64,000 bases of DNA from an uncultured Gammaproteobacteria bacterium (GTDB lineage: Bacteria > Pseudomonadota > Gammaproteobacteria > PS1 > Pseudothioglobaceae). The stretch spans positions 1-64,000 of the forward strand of contig CAJWTP010000001.1 in assembly GCA_913047325.1 (NCBI GenBank). The letters run 5' to 3'. Below are positions 26,446 to 35,780 of this stretch, one piece after another (the first letter of the stretch is position 1; every line of letters begins with the position of its first letter). The notes under the pieces are model-generated. The model saw only the letters and a program-made list of their open reading frames with translations. It did not search any database and had not been told where the DNA came from. A program made the position numbers and the translations under genes.

Positions 26446-28005
26446 ATGACAAAACAATACCATTTTGATGTACTAATTATCGGCTCTGGGGCAGCTGGAT
26501 TAATGAGTGCATTGGAGCTTTCTGAAGAGCTTTCAATTGCACTAATTGCCAAAGACAAATTCCTCGAAAGCTCTTCTTTCTATGCTCAGGGTGGTATTTC
26601 TGCAGTACTAGATTCAAATGATAATTTCGCTTCTCATATAGCAGATACAATAAACACTGCTTGCGGAATTGGAAATAAAGAAAGCATTCGTTTCATGGTT
26701 GAAAATGCACCAGATGCAATTAAAGACCTAGAGGATGCAGGTGTTGAATTTTCCCAACAAGAAGGTAGCTATGACCTTACAACTGAGGGTGGTCATAGTT
26801 CAAAACGTGTCGCCCACGTTGCTGACAAAACTGGCCAGTCAGTTCAGACTAGCCTTCTGGCCCAGGCAATGAATAAAGCAAATATCACTCTATTCGAGCA
26901 ACATCTGGCAATAGATTTGATAGCTGACAATAACTCTTGCAATGGAGCTTATATTCTAGATAAAAGGTTAAATGAAGTCTCTACCTTTTCATCTCACAGA
27001 ACTATTTTAGCCACAGGAGGCGCATCAAAAACTTACCTCTACACTTCTAATCCAGATACATCTACCGGCGATGGTATTGCGATGGCATATAGGTCTGGCT
27101 GTGAAATTGTAAATATGGAATTCACACAATTTCATCCAACCTGTCTATTCCATCCACACGCAAAATCCTTCCTAATTTCAGAAACTCTTCGTGGCGAAGG
27201 CGCGAAACTAACTCTTCCAAATGGTAAAAGTTTTATGCAAAATTATGATGAACGCCTCGAACTCGCGCCACGAGATATTGTCGCAAGAGCAATCGATCAT
27301 GAAATGAAAGTGCATGGCTTTGATTGTGTTTATCTAGATATATCATTTAAAGATAGCAACTGGATTGTTGAGCGTTTTCCTACTATTACCAAACGCTGCC
27401 ATGAATTAGGGATTGATATCTGTAACGACCCCTTACCGGTTGTTCCTGCTGCACACTATACCTGCGGAGGTATAAACACTGATATAAATGCTAAAAGTGG
27501 GATTAATAATTTATATGCGGTTGGTGAAGTCGCATATACCGGAGTTCATGGGGCAAATAGGATGGCCAGTAACTCGCTGCTCGAATGTATTGTATTTGCT
27601 AAGTCTTGCGCAAAACATATTAATGATAACTTTACTAGAGAAGCTTTAAAGGCTAATAAAGATTGGGATGCTTCCAGAGTAGAACCGTCAAAAGAAAAGG
27701 TGCTTGTGGCCCATTTGTGGGATGAAGTGAGAAGAATAATGTGGAATTTCGTTGGTATTGTTAGAAGTGACAGAAGATTACAAACAGCCCATCAAAGATT
27801 GAACCAAATTCATCAAGAGGTAGACGATTATTACAGCTCATATACACTTACTAATGACTTAATTGAGTTAAGAAACCTCGTACAAACAGCACAAATTATT
27901 GTAGAATCCGCGCTTTCTAGAAAAGAGAGCAGGGGATTGCATTACAATGTTGATCACCCTGAACAGACAATGAAAGAATCTAATAGCGTTATTATAAAAC
28001 CATGA
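26446..28005 (+). CDS. nadB: L-aspartate oxidase
   Basis: An FAD flavoenzyme of 519 residues that oxidises L-aspartate to iminoaspartate, the first step of NAD synthesis. FAD-binding [18 protein letters not shown] is at the N-terminus. The active-site region includes [23 protein letters not shown] and the fumarate-reductase-like EFTQFHPT and [11 protein letters not shown], then [10 protein letters not shown] and [16 protein letters not shown]. The stop overlaps def by four bases. The partner gene nadC is at 54.4 kb; nadA is not in the window. Confidence 0.95.
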   Translation: MTKQYHFDVLIIGSGAAGLMSALELSEELSIALIAKDKFLESSSFYAQGGISAVLDSNDNFASHIADTINTACGIGNKESIRFMVENAPDAIKDLEDAGVEFSQQEGSYDLTTEGGHSSKRVAHVADKTGQSVQTSLLAQAMNKANITLFEQHLAIDLIADNNSCNGAYILDKRLNEVSTFSSHRTILATGGASKTYLYTSNPDTSTGDGIAMAYRSGCEIVNMEFTQFHPTCLFHPHAKSFLISETLRGEGAKLTLPNGKSFMQNYDERLELAPRDIVARAIDHEMKVHGFDCVYLDISFKDSNWIVERFPTITKRCHELGIDICNDPLPVVPAAHYTCGGINTDINAKSGINNLYAVGEVAYTGVHGANRMASNSLLECIVFAKSCAKHINDNFTREALKANKDWDASRVEPSKEKVLVAHLWDEVRRIMWNFVGIVRSDRRLQTAHQRLNQIHQEVDDYYSSYTLTNDLIELRNLVQTAQIIVESALSRKESRGLHYNVDHPEQTMKESNSVIIKP

Positions 28006-28499
28006 TACTTCCAATACTTGAATATCCAGACAAGAGACTGAGAACTGTTGCGAAACCAGTCGAAAAAATCAATGATACTGTCAATACACTAATTAAAGAT
28101 ATGTTCGATACCATGTATGATGCACCAGGTATAGGTTTAGCAGCAACACAAGTTAATTTCCATCAAACAATAATAGTTGTTGATGTGTCGGATAATCAAA
28201 ATGAACCTATTTGCCTAATTAACCCAGAAATCATAGATAGGTCAGGTGAAATTGAGTCGGAAGAAGGTTGCCTTTCTGTTCCAAGTTATTATGAAAATGT
28301 TAAAAGAGCGGACAACATAACAGTTAAATCACTTGATCAAAATGGTGATGTTGTAGAAATTGATGTAAGTGGGATGCTGGCTGTTTGCATTCAGCATGAG
28401 ATTGATCACTTAGGTGGCATTCTTTTTATTGACCATTTATCTAAACTTAAACAAAAACGCCTAAAAAAGAAAACACAAAAAAAATCAAAACAACTATAA
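28002..28499 (+). CDS. def: Peptide deformylase
   Basis: A metalloenzyme removing the N-formyl group from new proteins. The three family motifs are intact: [11 protein letters not shown] near residue 43, [12 protein letters not shown] near 87 and [16 protein letters not shown] near 128, giving the Cys-His-His metal site and catalytic Glu. The 165-residue protein ends in a very basic Lys-rich tail. It is coupled to nadB and followed six bases later by dusB. The usual partner fmt is not here. Confidence 0.97.
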   Translation: MILPILEYPDKRLRTVAKPVEKINDTVNTLIKDMFDTMYDAPGIGLAATQVNFHQTIIVVDVSDNQNEPICLINPEIIDRSGEIESEEGCLSVPSYYENVKRADNITVKSLDQNGDVVEIDVSGMLAVCIQHEIDHLGGILFIDHLSKLKQKRLKKKTQKKSKQL

Positions 28500-28505
28500 C
28501 CTGAA

Positions 28506-29474
28506 ATGTTTATTGGTTCTTTCCAGCTTGAATCACAAGTCCTACTTGCACCAATGGCAGGCACAAGTGATAAACCGTTTAGAATGTTATGCAGAGAATT
28601 AGGGGCGGCTCTAACTACATCTGAAATGGTGATTATGCAAAAACAGCTTTTGGAGACAAGTAAATCAAAAAATCGACTAGATTTCAGTTCAGAAAGAGGA
28701 CCAATCAGCATTCAAATTGCTGGCTCTAAAGCGAATGAAATGGCCGAGTCAGCAAAAAGAGCCGTAGATTTTGGCGCTGAAATTGTTGATATTAATATGG
28801 GCTGCCCTGCAAAAAAAGTTTGCAATAAGGCTGTGGGTTCTGCACTCATGCAAAACGAAAAAGTTGCCGAAGATATTATTAAATCTGTTGTCAACGCTGT
28901 CAACGTACCAGTAACACTGAAAATGCGTACCGGCTGGAATTCGGAAAACAAGAATGCCCCATCTATAGCTAAACTAGCTGAAAATTCAGGTGTAAAAATG
29001 ATAGCCATACATGGAAGAACAAGAGCGCAAAAATACAGCGGCTCCGCAGAATATGACACTATACAGAAAATAGTAAAAGATTCTTCAATACCAGTTATAG
29101 CCAATGGAGATATAACTTCAGCCCAGAAAGCCAAAGAAGTCCTGGATCATTGCGGCGCAGATGGAGTGATGTTGGGCAGAGCAACACAAGGCAACCCTTG
29201 GCTGGTCCTTGAAGTTAACCACTTCCTGTCAACAGGCGAACTGGCAGAAGCACCAAAATTGAACGAAAAGATAGCAACAATTCTAAGTCATATATCGCAG
29301 ATTTATGAATTTTATGGTCACAAAATAGGAACACAGTTGTCCAGAAAGCATATTTTTTGGTATTCTATGCATCTTGACCAAAAAAAATGTATCGAATTTT
29401 GGCCAAGCATTAATAGAGTGACTGATCACTCTGAACAATATTTCAAATTTCACGATTTTCTGTATTCTTTATGA
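28506..29474 (+). CDS. dusB: tRNA-dihydrouridine synthase B
   Basis: An FMN-dependent reductase that converts uridine to dihydrouridine in tRNA, 322 residues. LAPMAGTSDKPFRMLCRELG is at the N-terminus, the catalytic Cys is in DINMGCPAKKVCNKAVGS near residue 100, and IHGRTRAQKYSG and the FMN phosphate-binding GADGVMLGRATQGNPW follow. Its overlap with fis by four bases is the dusB-fis operon conserved across gammaproteobacteria, which supports DusB rather than DusA or DusC. Confidence 0.96.
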   Translation: MFIGSFQLESQVLLAPMAGTSDKPFRMLCRELGAALTTSEMVIMQKQLLETSKSKNRLDFSSERGPISIQIAGSKANEMAESAKRAVDFGAEIVDINMGCPAKKVCNKAVGSALMQNEKVAEDIIKSVVNAVNVPVTLKMRTGWNSENKNAPSIAKLAENSGVKMIAIHGRTRAQKYSGSAEYDTIQKIVKDSSIPVIANGDITSAQKAKEVLDHCGADGVMLGRATQGNPWLVLEVNHFLSTGELAEAPKLNEKIATILSHISQIYEFYGHKIGTQLSRKHIFWYSMHLDQKKCIEFWPSINRVTDHSEQYFKFHDFLYSL

Positions 29475-29701
29475 AAGAAAAAGATTTACAAGACTATATT
29501 AACGACAAACTCGAGAAATACTTCTCAGATTTGAATGGGGAAAAGTCAAACGGTGTATTTAAAATGGTAACGCAACAAGCCGAATCTGCAACTCTTAAGT
29601 TCGTTCTCGATAAAGTTAATCAAAATCACAGTGAAGCAGCTAGAATCCTAGGAATTAATCGAGCAACTCTAAAGAAAAAAGCGACGCTTTATAAGTTGTA
29701 A
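29471..29701 (+). CDS. fis: DNA-binding protein Fis
   Basis: A small nucleoid protein that bends DNA and activates rRNA promoters. The C-terminal helix-turn-helix NHSEAARILGINRATLKKK matches Fis and the NtrC C-terminal domain. At 76 residues it is shorter than enterobacterial Fis (98) and lacks most of the N-terminal beta-hairpin arm that contacts recombinases, as is usual outside the enterics. It is cotranscribed with dusB. Confidence 0.94.
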   Translation: MKEKDLQDYINDKLEKYFSDLNGEKSNGVFKMVTQQAESATLKFVLDKVNQNHSEAARILGINRATLKKKATLYKL

Positions 29702-29750
29702 AAGATTATAATTATCCACATACATTTCTCCTATCTCCAAGGATAAAAAA

Positions 29751-31292
29751 ATGCCTATAAAACGTGCGCTGATAAGTGTTTCTGATAAATCAGGAATTAT
29801 TGAATTTGCCCAAGTCCTAGCGTCAAAAGATATAGAAATCATTTCAACGGGGGGTACCGCAAAGCTCCTAAAGGATAAAAACATTCCAGTAACTGAAGTT
29901 TCAGAATATACCGGATATCCTGAAATGATGGCTGGAAGGGTAAAAACTCTCAATCCCATCATTCATGGAGGCATTCTTGCCCGTCGAGGAGTAGATGAAA
30001 AAGTGATGGCTGAAAATGATATTAAACCGATTGATCTGGTTGTGGTTAACTTATATCCATTCCAATCAACCATTGAAGACCCTGACTGTAGCATCGAAGA
30101 TGCAATCGAAAATATTGATATTGGTGGTCCGGCAATGTTACGTTCTAGTGCAAAAAATTATTTATCCGTTACTGTTGTTGTGGACTGCAAAGACTATCAA
30201 TTAATACTCGATGAATTAAACGACAATAATGATACATCCTTAGAAACAAGAAGAAAGCTTGCGTTAAAGACATTTGAACATACCGCTCAATATGATGGAG
30301 CTATTGCAAACTATTTGGGCCAAGAAGAGGATGGTTTTTCTAACACTTTGAACTTGCAGTTTGTCAAGTCGCAGACGATGCGTTATGGTGAAAACCCCCA
30401 TCAAAATGCAGCATTTTATAAGGAAATAAAATCAAACGAGGCAAGTGTTTCGTCTAGTAAGCAAATTCAAGGGAAACCTCTTTCATTTAATAACCTTGCT
30501 GATGCTGATGCGGCTTTGGAATGTGTTCGTAATTTTGATAATCCTAGTTGCGTCATTGTTAAACACGCTAATCCATGTGGTGTTGCCACTCGAGAAAGTA
30601 TCTTATCGGCTTACCAGCATGCCTATAAAACAGACCCAACTTCAGCATTTGGCGGCATTATTGCCTTTAACCGGGAGCTGGATAATAAAACAGCAAGAAC
30701 TATTATTGATAAGCAATTTGTTGAAGTGATTATTGCCCCAAGTGTAAATAACGACGCACAAATGGTCTTATCTGATAAAGAAAATATACGGGTTCTAGTA
30801 TGTGGCAATCTAAGTAAACCAAAGCCAGCATTTGATTATAAGAGTATCTCTGGCGGCTTGTTAGTTCAAGATAAAGATCTGGGGCAGTTGGATATAAAAG
30901 ACCTAAAATGTGTGACTGAAATCCAACCAACCTCAGAACAAATGAAAGACTTACTGTTTGCCTGGAAAATAGCAAAATGTGTCAAATCTAACGCCATTGT
31001 CTATGCCAAAAATCAAATGACAATAGGGATAGGGGCTGGCCAAATGTCACGAATCTATTCTGCCAAAATCGCAGGCATTAAGGCCGCAGATGAGAGCCTT
31101 GCAGTGGAAGGCTCTGTTATGGCATCTGATGCATTCTTCCCTTTCCGTGATGGTATTGATGCAGCAGCAAAGGCTGGAATTAAAGCAATTATCCATCCTG
31201 GAGGGTCATTGCGCGACAAAGAAGTGATTGATGCAGCCAACGAACACGACATTGCAATGGTCTTTACGGGAATGCGACACTTCAAGCACTAG
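29751..31292 (+). CDS. purH: Bifunctional AICAR transformylase/IMP cyclohydrolase
   Basis: Catalyses the last two steps of IMP synthesis. The N-terminal MGS-like cyclohydrolase domain includes [33 protein letters not shown] and HGGILARR. The formyltransferase domain includes [36 protein letters not shown] and the C-terminal [17 protein letters not shown]. The length of 513 is standard. TATAAT at 29706-29711 may belong to its promoter. purD is not downstream; a rhodanese gene follows after one base. Confidence 0.97.
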   Translation: MPIKRALISVSDKSGIIEFAQVLASKDIEIISTGGTAKLLKDKNIPVTEVSEYTGYPEMMAGRVKTLNPIIHGGILARRGVDEKVMAENDIKPIDLVVVNLYPFQSTIEDPDCSIEDAIENIDIGGPAMLRSSAKNYLSVTVVVDCKDYQLILDELNDNNDTSLETRRKLALKTFEHTAQYDGAIANYLGQEEDGFSNTLNLQFVKSQTMRYGENPHQNAAFYKEIKSNEASVSSSKQIQGKPLSFNNLADADAALECVRNFDNPSCVIVKHANPCGVATRESILSAYQHAYKTDPTSAFGGIIAFNRELDNKTARTIIDKQFVEVIIAPSVNNDAQMVLSDKENIRVLVCGNLSKPKPAFDYKSISGGLLVQDKDLGQLDIKDLKCVTEIQPTSEQMKDLLFAWKIAKCVKSNAIVYAKNQMTIGIGAGQMSRIYSAKIAGIKAADESLAVEGSVMASDAFFPFRDGIDAAAKAGIKAIIHPGGSLRDKEVIDAANEHDIAMVFTGMRHFKH

Positions 31293-31293
31293 A

Positions 31294-31650
31294 ATGAATA
31301 TGATAAAAACTGCAGGTGACTTGATAGCTGAAGCTCAAACTCAGATTAATTGTCTTGACGTGATTTCTGCAAAGAAACTCTATGACTGTGCAGAAAATCC
31401 GTTAATTATTGATGTGCGTGAGGCAAAAAATGCTGAAAAATCTAAACTCAAGGATTCAATCAATATTTCTCGCGGGCTAATCGAAATGAAAATTGCCAAA
31501 CATTGTCCTGATTCTGAAACCTTAATTTTGACCCACTGTGGAGGAGGTGGCCGTGCATCACTAGCCGCTTTAACTTTGCAACAGATGGGTTATGCCAATG
31601 TCCATGCTATTACTGCGACGTTTGATGAAATAAAAGATACTTTTGGCTAA
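31294..31650 (+). CDS. Rhodanese-domain protein
   Basis: A single rhodanese domain of 118 residues starting at MNMIKTAGDLIAEAQ; this ATG follows the purH stop by one base and removes an out-of-family extension inside purH. The domain begins PLIIDVREAKNAEKSKLKDS, and the active-site loop THCGGGGRAS carries the persulfide-forming Cys near residue 89. Thiosulfate or persulfide sulfur transfer is the family function; the acceptor is unknown. It ends the purH transcript. Confidence 0.88.
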   Translation: MNMIKTAGDLIAEAQTQINCLDVISAKKLYDCAENPLIIDVREAKNAEKSKLKDSINISRGLIEMKIAKHCPDSETLILTHCGGGGRASLAALTLQQMGYANVHAITATFDEIKDTFG

Positions 31651-31689
31651 TTGACTCAAGAATGAATTAAATATAAAACATTATATAAA

Positions 31690-32418
31690 TCATTTGAAAA
31701 TATTTTCAGTGTCTACAAAGGTGTCTTTTGCAGAATGTAAAAATACTGCCACTGATATGCCTGACGAGCCAAATATCATACACATCACCATGATCTGATA
31801 TCTAACTGCAATCAAAGGAGACACGCCAGATAATATTTGTCCTGTCATCATTCCTGGCAAAGATACAAGCCCAACAGCTAGCAACATATTGGTTATTGGA
31901 ATTAATGATGTTCGCAGTGCAATCACTTTTGCCTTTTCATATGGTTGCCCTTGTGTAAGTTCTGACTCTAAACGTTCTGCTGCTAGACTTATGCTGTTCA
32001 TGCAGTTTGCAAATATCATTCCCCCAAGTGGAATCATGAAACTAGGTGAGTACCATGGATCCAACGATAAGACACCTTGAGTCATTAAGAGTAGAACTGT
32101 AACTCCGCCTAAAACTATTGAGTAAATAGCGTTCAGTAATAATGTTTTCCTTGGAAAAGAGGTTGTTCTTAATGATATCCAACTGGCTACTAGTAGCATG
32201 ATAACGAGTGTTGTAATTACTATGTAATTACTATTTGTTTGAAAAATATAAGTCAATACATATCCAATCAGCAACAACTGTACTAACATTCTGAAGACCG
32301 CGTAGATAGTAGCTTTGTAACCAATATTCCAGCGCCATATTATGACAATAACCACAAAAACTGGAATAAATGCCAAAGACAAATTTACTATGGAGATATT
32401 TTGTACGATATTATTCAT
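31690..32418 (-). CDS. UPF0014/FetB-like ABC transporter permease
   Basis: A 242-residue membrane protein with about seven hydrophobic segments. Family signatures are VFRMLVQLLLIGYVL near residue 40, PLGGMIFANCMNSISLA near 130 and LVSLPGMMTGQILSGVSP near 185. E. coli FetB works with the ATPase FetA in iron export, but no fetA is adjacent here. Instead the gene is 44 bases downstream of the DDAH-like gene in the same direction, so it may serve that operon with an ATPase encoded elsewhere. Confidence 0.82.
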   Translation of the reverse strand: MNNIVQNISIVNLSLAFIPVFVVIVIIWRWNIGYKATIYAVFRMLVQLLLIGYVLTYIFQTNSNYIVITTLVIMLLVASWISLRTTSFPRKTLLLNAIYSIVLGGVTVLLLMTQGVLSLDPWYSPSFMIPLGGMIFANCMNSISLAAERLESELTQGQPYEKAKVIALRTSLIPITNMLLAVGLVSLPGMMTGQILSGVSPLIAVRYQIMVMCMIFGSSGISVAVFLHSAKDTFVDTENIFK

Positions 32419-32462
32419 AATAAATTGATCTTATACCTTAAAAGAAGAATCGTGAGTTTCTT

Positions 32463-33227
32463 CTAATATCGTAGTGAAAGACAACTTATCCCACCATCTA
32501 ATTTTTGAAACTCTGACACATCGGTCTCTATTACTAGATAACCTGCATTCATAATTTTTTCTTTTGTTACTGGGTAGCCGGTAGGAATAATTACTGATCC
32601 ATTAATCCAAATACAATTAGCTGCATAGCTTTCTATTTTAGGAATTTCAATTGAATTGTATCGTTCAAAAATTGCATTGTGTATAAATTCACCACTTACA
32701 ACCAAATTATTATTCTCTAGGTAAGCTAAACCTGTTTTAAGATGGAGATTTTCATTTAAGGAAATGGTTGATCCGCTCATCCCATATTTATTTAGAATCT
32801 TTATAATTTGTCTAGCACCCTCTAGATTGGTGCGATTTGATAGGCCAATATAGTAGTGATTACCAACCATCATAATATCACCACCTTCTATAGCACCAGG
32901 TGCCACTATTGCTTCAATATTATTAGATCTATTTCGTAGTACTGACTCAATCTCTTTAACTTCACCTCTTCGAGAATGAGCGCCAGGGTGCGTGATAATT
33001 GCACAATTTGGAGTTATAAGAGCAACATCCTCTAAAAAAGTGGAGTCAGGATACTCTTCACACGGTTCCAATACAAGGACATCTATACCGCATTTCTTTA
33101 AGCTATCAATGTACGACTGATGCTGGATGATTGCCTGTTCATAATTTGGCGTCCCAAGCTCCTTTGAGTCGGTTAAACCTTCAACAATACTCTTTCCTGG
33201 AGTCCTTACAATAGCATTGCTAAACAT
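32463..33227 (-). CDS. Dimethylarginine dimethylaminohydrolase-like enzyme
   Basis: A guanidine-modifying (pentein-fold) hydrolase of 254 residues. Substrate and catalytic residues of DDAH are visible: TFLEDVALI near 63, GAIEGGDIMMVG near 113, His in ENLHLKTGLAYL near 160 and the nucleophilic Cys in DGGISCLSLRY at the C-terminus, which closely resembles bacterial DDAH. DDAH splits N-omega-methylated arginines into citrulline and a methylamine. Plain arginine deiminases are longer, about 400 residues. It lies ten bases after the aminotransferase gene. Confidence 0.85.
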   Translation of the reverse strand: MFSNAIVRTPGKSIVEGLTDSKELGTPNYEQAIIQHQSYIDSLKKCGIDVLVLEPCEEYPDSTFLEDVALITPNCAIITHPGAHSRRGEVKEIESVLRNRSNNIEAIVAPGAIEGGDIMMVGNHYYIGLSNRTNLEGARQIIKILNKYGMSGSTISLNENLHLKTGLAYLENNNLVVSGEFIHNAIFERYNSIEIPKIESYAANCIWINGSVIIPTGYPVTKEKIMNAGYLVIETDVSEFQKLDGGISCLSLRY

Positions 33228-33237
33228 ACATTGCCCC

Positions 33238-34500
33238 TCAATTAGCCTCTACCACTCTATAAATAGCCTCAAGTCCTTTTGTGAGGGTCTTTTCATCTTT
33301 TGCATAGTTTATTCTTATACATTGATGCTGATGGTCCCAGTGATTATCCAAGCCAATAAAAAAATCATGCCCGGGTATGATGTAAACGCCTTCAGATTTA
33401 AGGTCTTTGTAGAGTTGTTTGGATGTTATTGATAAATTTGGAAACCAAAGCCACATAAAAAATGCACCTTCAAGTTTATGAAGATACACATCTGTATCAG
33501 CAAAAATAGTATTAAAAAGCCTGACTGCAGTTTCTGCTTTGTCTTTGTAGTAAGGCTTTATAACTTCATGACAGAGACGTAACAATTCCTGATCCTTGAT
33601 CATTCTTGTGAGCAAGCTAGGTCCAACACTACTTGGCGCTAAAACCATAATCCCGCTCATTCTACTTAGAGCTTCAATGGTTTGATGATTAGCAATAACA
33701 ATTCCAGTCCTAAGGCCTGGAAGGCCAAGCTTTGATAGCGACATGCACAAAACCATATTAGTATTCCATTTTAGCTTTGCTTGGGTATAAATAGCTCCCG
33801 GAAAAGGCTGTCCATAGGCATTGTCAATAATCAATGGCACTCCATACTCCTGAGCAATTGAATCTAATTGATTGAGCTCATCATCGGTAATAACGTTGCC
33901 AGTAGGATTTGTCGGCCGTGAGATGCAAATTGCACCTATATCGCTAGATTCCACAACAGAAATTAATTCTTCAAAATTAATTTGGTATTTAAATTGCCTA
34001 TCATCCAGCATCTGGATTTTGGGCTTTATCGAGACAAACATGTCATCAGTAATTCCTTGATCTGCATAACCAATATATTCAGGAACTATCGGCAACAGAA
34101 TTTGTTTATGGGAGCCATTTGGCATTTCTCCTGCAAACAAATTGAAGAGACTGAAAAAACTACTTTGAGAGCCGTTTGTGATGGCTATGTTTTTCTCATC
34201 CAAGACCCAGTCATAGTGGTCGTTAAGCATCGCCACTAACGCTCTAATAAACTCCTCGCTCCCTTGCGGACCGTCGTAAAATCCGATCATTTGATCAACA
34301 CCTGAGCCGGCAATAAGTTTTTCTAGTTCATCTACAAATTTATCATGCGCCGCTGGAATGATTGCTGGGTTACCGCCTCCTAGCATCACTGTATTTGGAT
34401 CATTACTGTGATTAGCTTTTCCAAGGTCGGCCATCAACTGGGTAATGCCACTTTCTCGAGAAAACCTTTTGCCAAACTTTGAGTAGTCTGTGTTAGTCAT
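33238..34500 (-). CDS. PLP-dependent aminotransferase, AvtA-like
   Basis: A fold-type I aminotransferase of 420 residues. The pattern MLGGGNPAIIPAAHD at the N-terminus, GFYDGPQGSEEFI, AITNGSQSSFFSLFNLFAGE and LLPIVPEYIGYADQG resembles valine-pyruvate aminotransferase AvtA. The PLP lysine is in LCMSLSKLGLPGLRTGIV near residue 245, and Arg in CIRINYAKDEK near 395 binds the carboxylate. The natural substrate cannot be read from the sequence. Its place between DDAH-like and M20 genes (10 and 21 base gaps) suggests a catabolic role. Confidence 0.85.
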   Translation of the reverse strand: MTNTDYSKFGKRFSRESGITQLMADLGKANHSNDPNTVMLGGGNPAIIPAAHDKFVDELEKLIAGSGVDQMIGFYDGPQGSEEFIRALVAMLNDHYDWVLDEKNIAITNGSQSSFFSLFNLFAGEMPNGSHKQILLPIVPEYIGYADQGITDDMFVSIKPKIQMLDDRQFKYQINFEELISVVESSDIGAICISRPTNPTGNVITDDELNQLDSIAQEYGVPLIIDNAYGQPFPGAIYTQAKLKWNTNMVLCMSLSKLGLPGLRTGIVIANHQTIEALSRMSGIMVLAPSSVGPSLLTRMIKDQELLRLCHEVIKPYYKDKAETAVRLFNTIFADTDVYLHKLEGAFFMWLWFPNLSITSKQLYKDLKSEGVYIIPGHDFFIGLDNHWDHQHQCIRINYAKDEKTLTKGLEAIYRVVEAN

Positions 34501-34521
34501 TTTTCCTAATATCGAAAAATT

Positions 34522-35700
34522 TTATTGGAGGATGTGTTGAGCGAGTTGAACCCAGTAACTAGCTCCAATGGGAAGTATTTCATCATTGAAGTCGTATTGC
34601 GTATTATGCAACATACAGCCACCTTTAGGGCCATCCTCCGGAACCAAACCGTTGCCAATCCAGATATAGGCACCTTCTAACGCATTTAGCAAAAAGGCGA
34701 AATCTTCGGATCCCATAGTTGGTTGTTCATTCCTAAGAACGTTATTATTGCCAACCACCATTGCTGCAGCATTGGCACAAATTTCAGCATGCCTTGGTGT
34801 ATTGATTGTTGCCGGGTAGTTTGGAACCGATTCAAATGTTGCGCTTGCTCCCATTGAATGACTAACACCTTCAACGATGTTCTTTATTTTGTCCTTAACC
34901 TCATCGCCCACTTCTTTAATGAAATATCTTAAAGAGCCAGTTAACTGCATTTCGTCAGGGACAACGTTAGAAGCAAATCCGGCATTGACCATTGTTATAC
35001 TAATAACTGCGGAATTAAGTGGCGCCACATTTCTGGCAACAACGCTTTGAAGGGCGCTAATAATTTGCGCACCAACAACCACTGGATCAATGCATTGGTC
35101 AGGCATTGCAGCATGTCCACCTTTTCCCTGTATGTTTATTATTAGTGTCTCATTGGCAGCCATCACGGCTTTACTATGCACAGCAAATTGCCCCTCAGCT
35201 ATACCTGGAAAGTTATGCATCCCATATACTGCTTGACAGGGGAACTTATCAAATATTCCCTCCTCAACCATCACGCGACCACCCCCACCGCCTTCTTCAG
35301 CAGGCTGAAAAATAAAATGAACTGTGCCTGAAAAGTCATTATTCTCCTTAAGGTAAATTGCAGCCCCAAGAAGCATCGTGGAGTGGCCATCATGGCCACA
35401 TGCATGCATCTTTCCATCATGGACAGACTTATAACTAAAGTCATTAAGTTCTTGAATTGGAAGCGCATCCATATCTGCGCGAAGACCGATAACACTTCCT
35501 TCTCTTTGACCATGAACTGTCGCAACAATACCAGTAACTGCCAGCCCTCGATGAATCTCAATGTCATGGGATTGGAGTATTGATGCAATATAATCGCTTG
35601 TCATTTTTTCATTAAAACTGAGCTCAGGGTGCTTGTGGAGATGATGCCTCCAGGCCACCATTTGCCGATGTAATTCAGAATTTTTTGCAATTATTGACAT
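34522..35700 (-). CDS. M20-family amidohydrolase (hippurate/N-acyl-amino-acid hydrolase type)
   Basis: A metal-dependent amidohydrolase of 392 residues, cytoplasmic by lack of a signal. Metal ligands appear in MHACGHDGHSTMLLGAA near residue 100, the general-base Glu pair in FQPAEEGGGGG near 134, a His in YGMHNFPG near 160 and another in the C-terminal GCMLHNTQYDFND near 365. The dimerisation lid GKGGHAAMPDQCIDPV is intact. Family members release amino acids from N-acyl or similar conjugates. It lies 21 bases upstream of the aminotransferase. Confidence 0.88.
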   Translation of the reverse strand: MSIIAKNSELHRQMVAWRHHLHKHPELSFNEKMTSDYIASILQSHDIEIHRGLAVTGIVATVHGQREGSVIGLRADMDALPIQELNDFSYKSVHDGKMHACGHDGHSTMLLGAAIYLKENNDFSGTVHFIFQPAEEGGGGGRVMVEEGIFDKFPCQAVYGMHNFPGIAEGQFAVHSKAVMAANETLIINIQGKGGHAAMPDQCIDPVVVGAQIISALQSVVARNVAPLNSAVISITMVNAGFASNVVPDEMQLTGSLRYFIKEVGDEVKDKIKNIVEGVSHSMGASATFESVPNYPATINTPRHAEICANAAAMVVGNNNVLRNEQPTMGSEDFAFLLNALEGAYIWIGNGLVPEDGPKGGCMLHNTQYDFNDEILPIGASYWVQLAQHILQ

Positions 35701-35780
35701 AATTTTCTTGTTTAATAAGTATGAATATTAAACCATATTCCGGAAATCGTGTGTATCAATAAATTGGCACACCATTTGCA

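Noticed and set aside
32463-33227. DDAH-like gene as an arginine deiminase of the arcA pathway
   Set aside because: The protein is far shorter than ArcA, its C-terminal GGISCLSLR motif matches DDAH, and no arcB or arcC is nearby.
35106-35588. Several open frames opposite or shifted within the M20 gene
   Set aside because: They are shadows of a long, motif-complete amidohydrolase gene.
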